DNA of 64,000 nucleotides from Luscinia megarhynchos (lineage: Eukaryota; Chordata; Aves; Passeriformes; Turdidae): positions 24,013,002 to 24,077,001 of the forward strand of contig CM067570.1 of assembly GCA_034336665.1 (NCBI GenBank), in the 5' to 3' direction. The notes under the pieces are model-generated. The model ran no database searches. It worked only from the letters and a program-made list of their open reading frames with translations, and was not told the origin of the DNA. Positions within the stretch are counted from its first letter, which is position 1, and each line of letters begins with the position of its first letter. The position numbers and the translations under genes were made by a program. Below are positions 61,013 through 64,000 of this stretch, piece after piece.

Positions 61013-64000
61013 TTTTCTAGCAAGCTCAACAGCTCTGGGTAGTTCTTACCTCTTTATTCTTGATTGTATCCTTCCTTGTGTTTCTCTGACTATGCAGTGG
61101 TTTGGATGAGGCAAAACTTCTCTTGTCGTTCATGGATCAGATTTTCATTTGGGACATGCCTCTTGTCTAATTACAGCAGATGGAGTGCGCACTTGATGTT
61201 GGGGACATCTACTGTGACAGGTACTGCTGATTAAAGTAGGTCCTGAGTCTCTGTCATATGACAGTTACTCAGACCATAATTCACTGAGTCGCTTTGTTTT
61301 TTCTTTGTGGCATCTACATAGTTGTACTAGGGGTAGTGTTTGCAATTTTGGATGTCAGGGAAGATAATGGAAGTGACCGGAGTTTAAAACAACCATTTCT
61401 TCCCAAAGATAGTTATAAACTAGATCAGGTGTTCAGTCTGCCAGGTGGCCCTGCATAGACAATGGAACAGGTATGTTATGTCTAGGAATAAGAGGATCCC
61501 TGTGTTGGCAGTGTTTCAGAAGACTTACTTGTCAAGCAATAGCTTTGATTTCTTAAATTTACTATCCATTAAAAAAATACAGATCAAACTGATCTAATGG
61601 ATGAAAACATTGCTTTCCTAAGAGTTGTGTGTGGATAGGTGTTATGAGCCTGTATTTTTTCATAGATGTGCATGACTTTGTTTGTGAGTACTAACAATAC
61701 TTAAAAACTGAAATGGAGAGATACTCAGAGGTCTGCTTCATGGCATTTAATTTAGGTCTGGGCACTGAAAACACTTGCTAGCAGTGCCCGATCATGCTGA
61801 GCACAATGTTTCTGAGAACTGAAGGGCTTCCAAGTTAATATGCTTAAGTATCTACAGGAACAAGTCTTCTTGTTATAAACATAGAACATGTTTCTCTTGA
61901 TTTTGATATTCTTCACAGAAACAGTATTCCATAGGTTACTGCAACTACTATAGAGAGTCTTACCAGTTTGGTATTTTTTTCTTTCACTAGAGAATTTTGG
62001 TAGGTGTGGATATTGAAATAAGTTTTTGGCTGCCTTACAGTCTGATGTGAAGCATACTGGCTAGTATTTTGGTGTTAGGAAGATCAAGAGTATCAGAACT
62101 TAGACTGCTGAGGATTATGTTTGAATTTTGTTACTGATAACTTGAAACCATTATCTTATTAGCAGAAATCCCTTTATTTACATAGTTATATACTCAGTGA
62201 GCATGGCAGCATTTGCAAGCAATGTAATTTGGTGTCTATGTGGAGTATAAATAGGGATCTTGTTACATAGGAGCATGTGATAAGATACCATCTCTCAAAA
62301 TCTACTTATCAAATTGAAAGATGGATTTCATGGTAAACACAACTTAGCATTTCAAGTTAAATCTTAACTGACATTTATTGTTATATTTCCACAGGGAAAC
62401 TTAAGATTTTTCTGTAAGTAGTCTAGAGTTTTTACTATTGCAGTGAGTCATTCAAGCTTTCATCTCTTGAAAGTTTTCAGGGTAAACATGACTGTTTTAA
62501 AATGGTGTCACTAATTATTTTTTGTTCTTTCAAAATGAATCAAGGAGTAGGTTCAAATAGTAATCTTAATTTGAACAGATTCTTCACAGAAAGAAGGTTC
62601 AAACTTCCACTTTGCTGTGCCAAATGTGAGTGGAGTTTCCCTCAGAGAATTTTGGGTTCTGTAAAAAGGCATGTAGAGCAAATCACAGTTATCAGCTACG
62701 TACATGAATTAGACACCTCAATCAAATGGATTTTTGTGCTAATAACAGTTCCAAAGTAGTTTATAGTATTGTTTTGTGAGATCTTTAATGCACTTGAACA
62801 TTGAGAAGTCAATTCTTTGTTGGTTTGAACTGAGGGTGACTTGAATTTAGCTATTAGGTTGCATCCCTGGAAGGACTAGCTCTGAACATGGATTCATATT
62901 TGTGCTTCTTTAAGCAGAAAAACCATAGCAGAGGCCCATAATATTTAAAATTAGAGATAGTTTTCCTTTTGTTCTCAAACACTTTGTCTGTTAATGGAGA
63001 AATACTGTGTTTGCTGGGTTATACACAGCTCCTTTGAATATACAGTGCTCTAATGGAAATCAGCATTTTCTGCTTCTATAAATAGATTGGCAGCAGCTGC
63101 AGAGCAAAACAGGCGAGCTCCTGGTCATTTTTGTTATTGCCATTGAGAAATGGTTTGAATGGCTGTGGAGTGTGCCTGCTGCAGGCGAGTAGTGTGCAGG
63201 CTGAGCTGGGGATATAAGCAGGGAGAGGAGGAGAAAGTGTATTTACAAGCCAGCAATGTGAGAATACAGATAAAGAGCTTGATGCTCCTTCATTTGGGAA
63301 TCCTTAAGCTGGGTTTCAAGCTCTTTTATGTACAAGACATACTCAGCTCGTTAAAAGTCACTGAGTTCTTAAATGAGATCTGGGGATAGCATTTTTCTAA
63401 CTTCCTTATAGTTGTATATAAAGCAGCTTTCATAATTGTGCTTTGTTGGAGAATATCCTCATACTATGCCCTGAGAAGCTCCTAAAATTTTCAGTTCCTT
63501 CTTCTGTTGGCCTTGTTTTGTCTTCTGCGTGGAAGAGAGATGTGGGTAAAGCATTCACCTCCTGCAGCATTCCTCCTTCCTGCCCCATGGAGGCAGCTCT
63601 CCTTCTTAGTAGATGAAGAACTGGTACCACTACAGCCTGCCAGCTGCCCAGCTAAGTTAGTTAGTTGTTTATGGGCACAGAAAGTTGCCAGGAAAGAGAA
63701 AATATTGATTATCTTTCGTGTGAGTGTTTAATTGAAGTCTTGTGCCTGTGTTTACATGTGTGGGATTTTTTTTTGCCCATAAAAGCTAGCAATCTTCTTT
63801 TAAGAATCTTACTTCAAGGTCTTGGGAAACATACTGAGCTATAGAAATTGTTTTCCTGAAATACACATAAGCTTACTTTCTGTGTTTTTCCAAGTACGTA
63901 TAATGCAATGGATGTTAGATTCAGCTTGTGCTGAAAGATGCGGAATGACTTTATATTCCCTCTTTAATAACAGCACATTTCTTGAATATTGATACCCAAC

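Overview
This is a vertebrate nuclear window, almost certainly from a bird. Short exons with GT/AG splice sites encode conserved vertebrate proteins, and the two dense CpG clusters both sit on gene starts. A CR1 retroposon 3' fragment of avian type lies near 20.05 kb, and a degraded copy of what I recognise as a widespread avian LTR-type repeat lies near 43.7-44.5 kb. There is no bacterial, plasmid or phage content. Most of the long open frames are chance frames in introns or CpG islands.

Layout: 1-2825 is AT-rich and has no recognisable exon. It ends in a poly(A) signal and looks like the 3' UTR of a plus-strand gene entering from the left; NBEAL1 is the synteny-based guess. At 3283-9495, minus strand, I rebuilt an eight-exon gene for an alpha-aspartyl dipeptidase (peptidase E, MEROPS S51) of 246 aa with an intact Ser/Asp/His triad. 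Its start codon is 111 bp from that of CYP20A1, which runs the other way on the plus strand in 13 coding exons (9607-24702, 463 aa). Both genes start inside one CpG island, so they probably share a bidirectional promoter. The region from 24703 to about 38.3 kb holds the CYP20A1 3' UTR and then intergenic DNA with no exon I recognise. A second CpG island at about 38.33-39.07 kb carries the ABI2 promoter and first coding exon (38865-38981, 39 codons). The rest, to 64000, is ABI2 intron 1, at least 25 kb long and still open at the window edge.

How the genes relate: the right-hand order CYP20A1-ABI2 is the order known in human (2q33). The dipeptidase gene between the left-hand 3' UTR and CYP20A1 is, as far as I know, absent from placental mammals. 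The three genes have unrelated jobs: a cytosolic dipeptidase, an orphan membrane P450, and a WAVE-complex actin regulator. The dipeptidase and CYP20A1 are linked by their shared promoter; the dipeptidase and the left-hand gene are linked by convergent 3' ends.

The points most worth a second look are the shared 111-bp promoter with a tiny intron in each gene (76 and 85 bp), the non-canonical haem-binding loop and I-helix of CYP20A1, a start-stop element (ATG immediately followed by TGA) two bases before the ABI2 start codon, and the old LTR copy in ABI2 intron 1. I found no evidence of a wholly new biological system. Exon models come from reading frames and splice sites alone and were not checked against transcripts.
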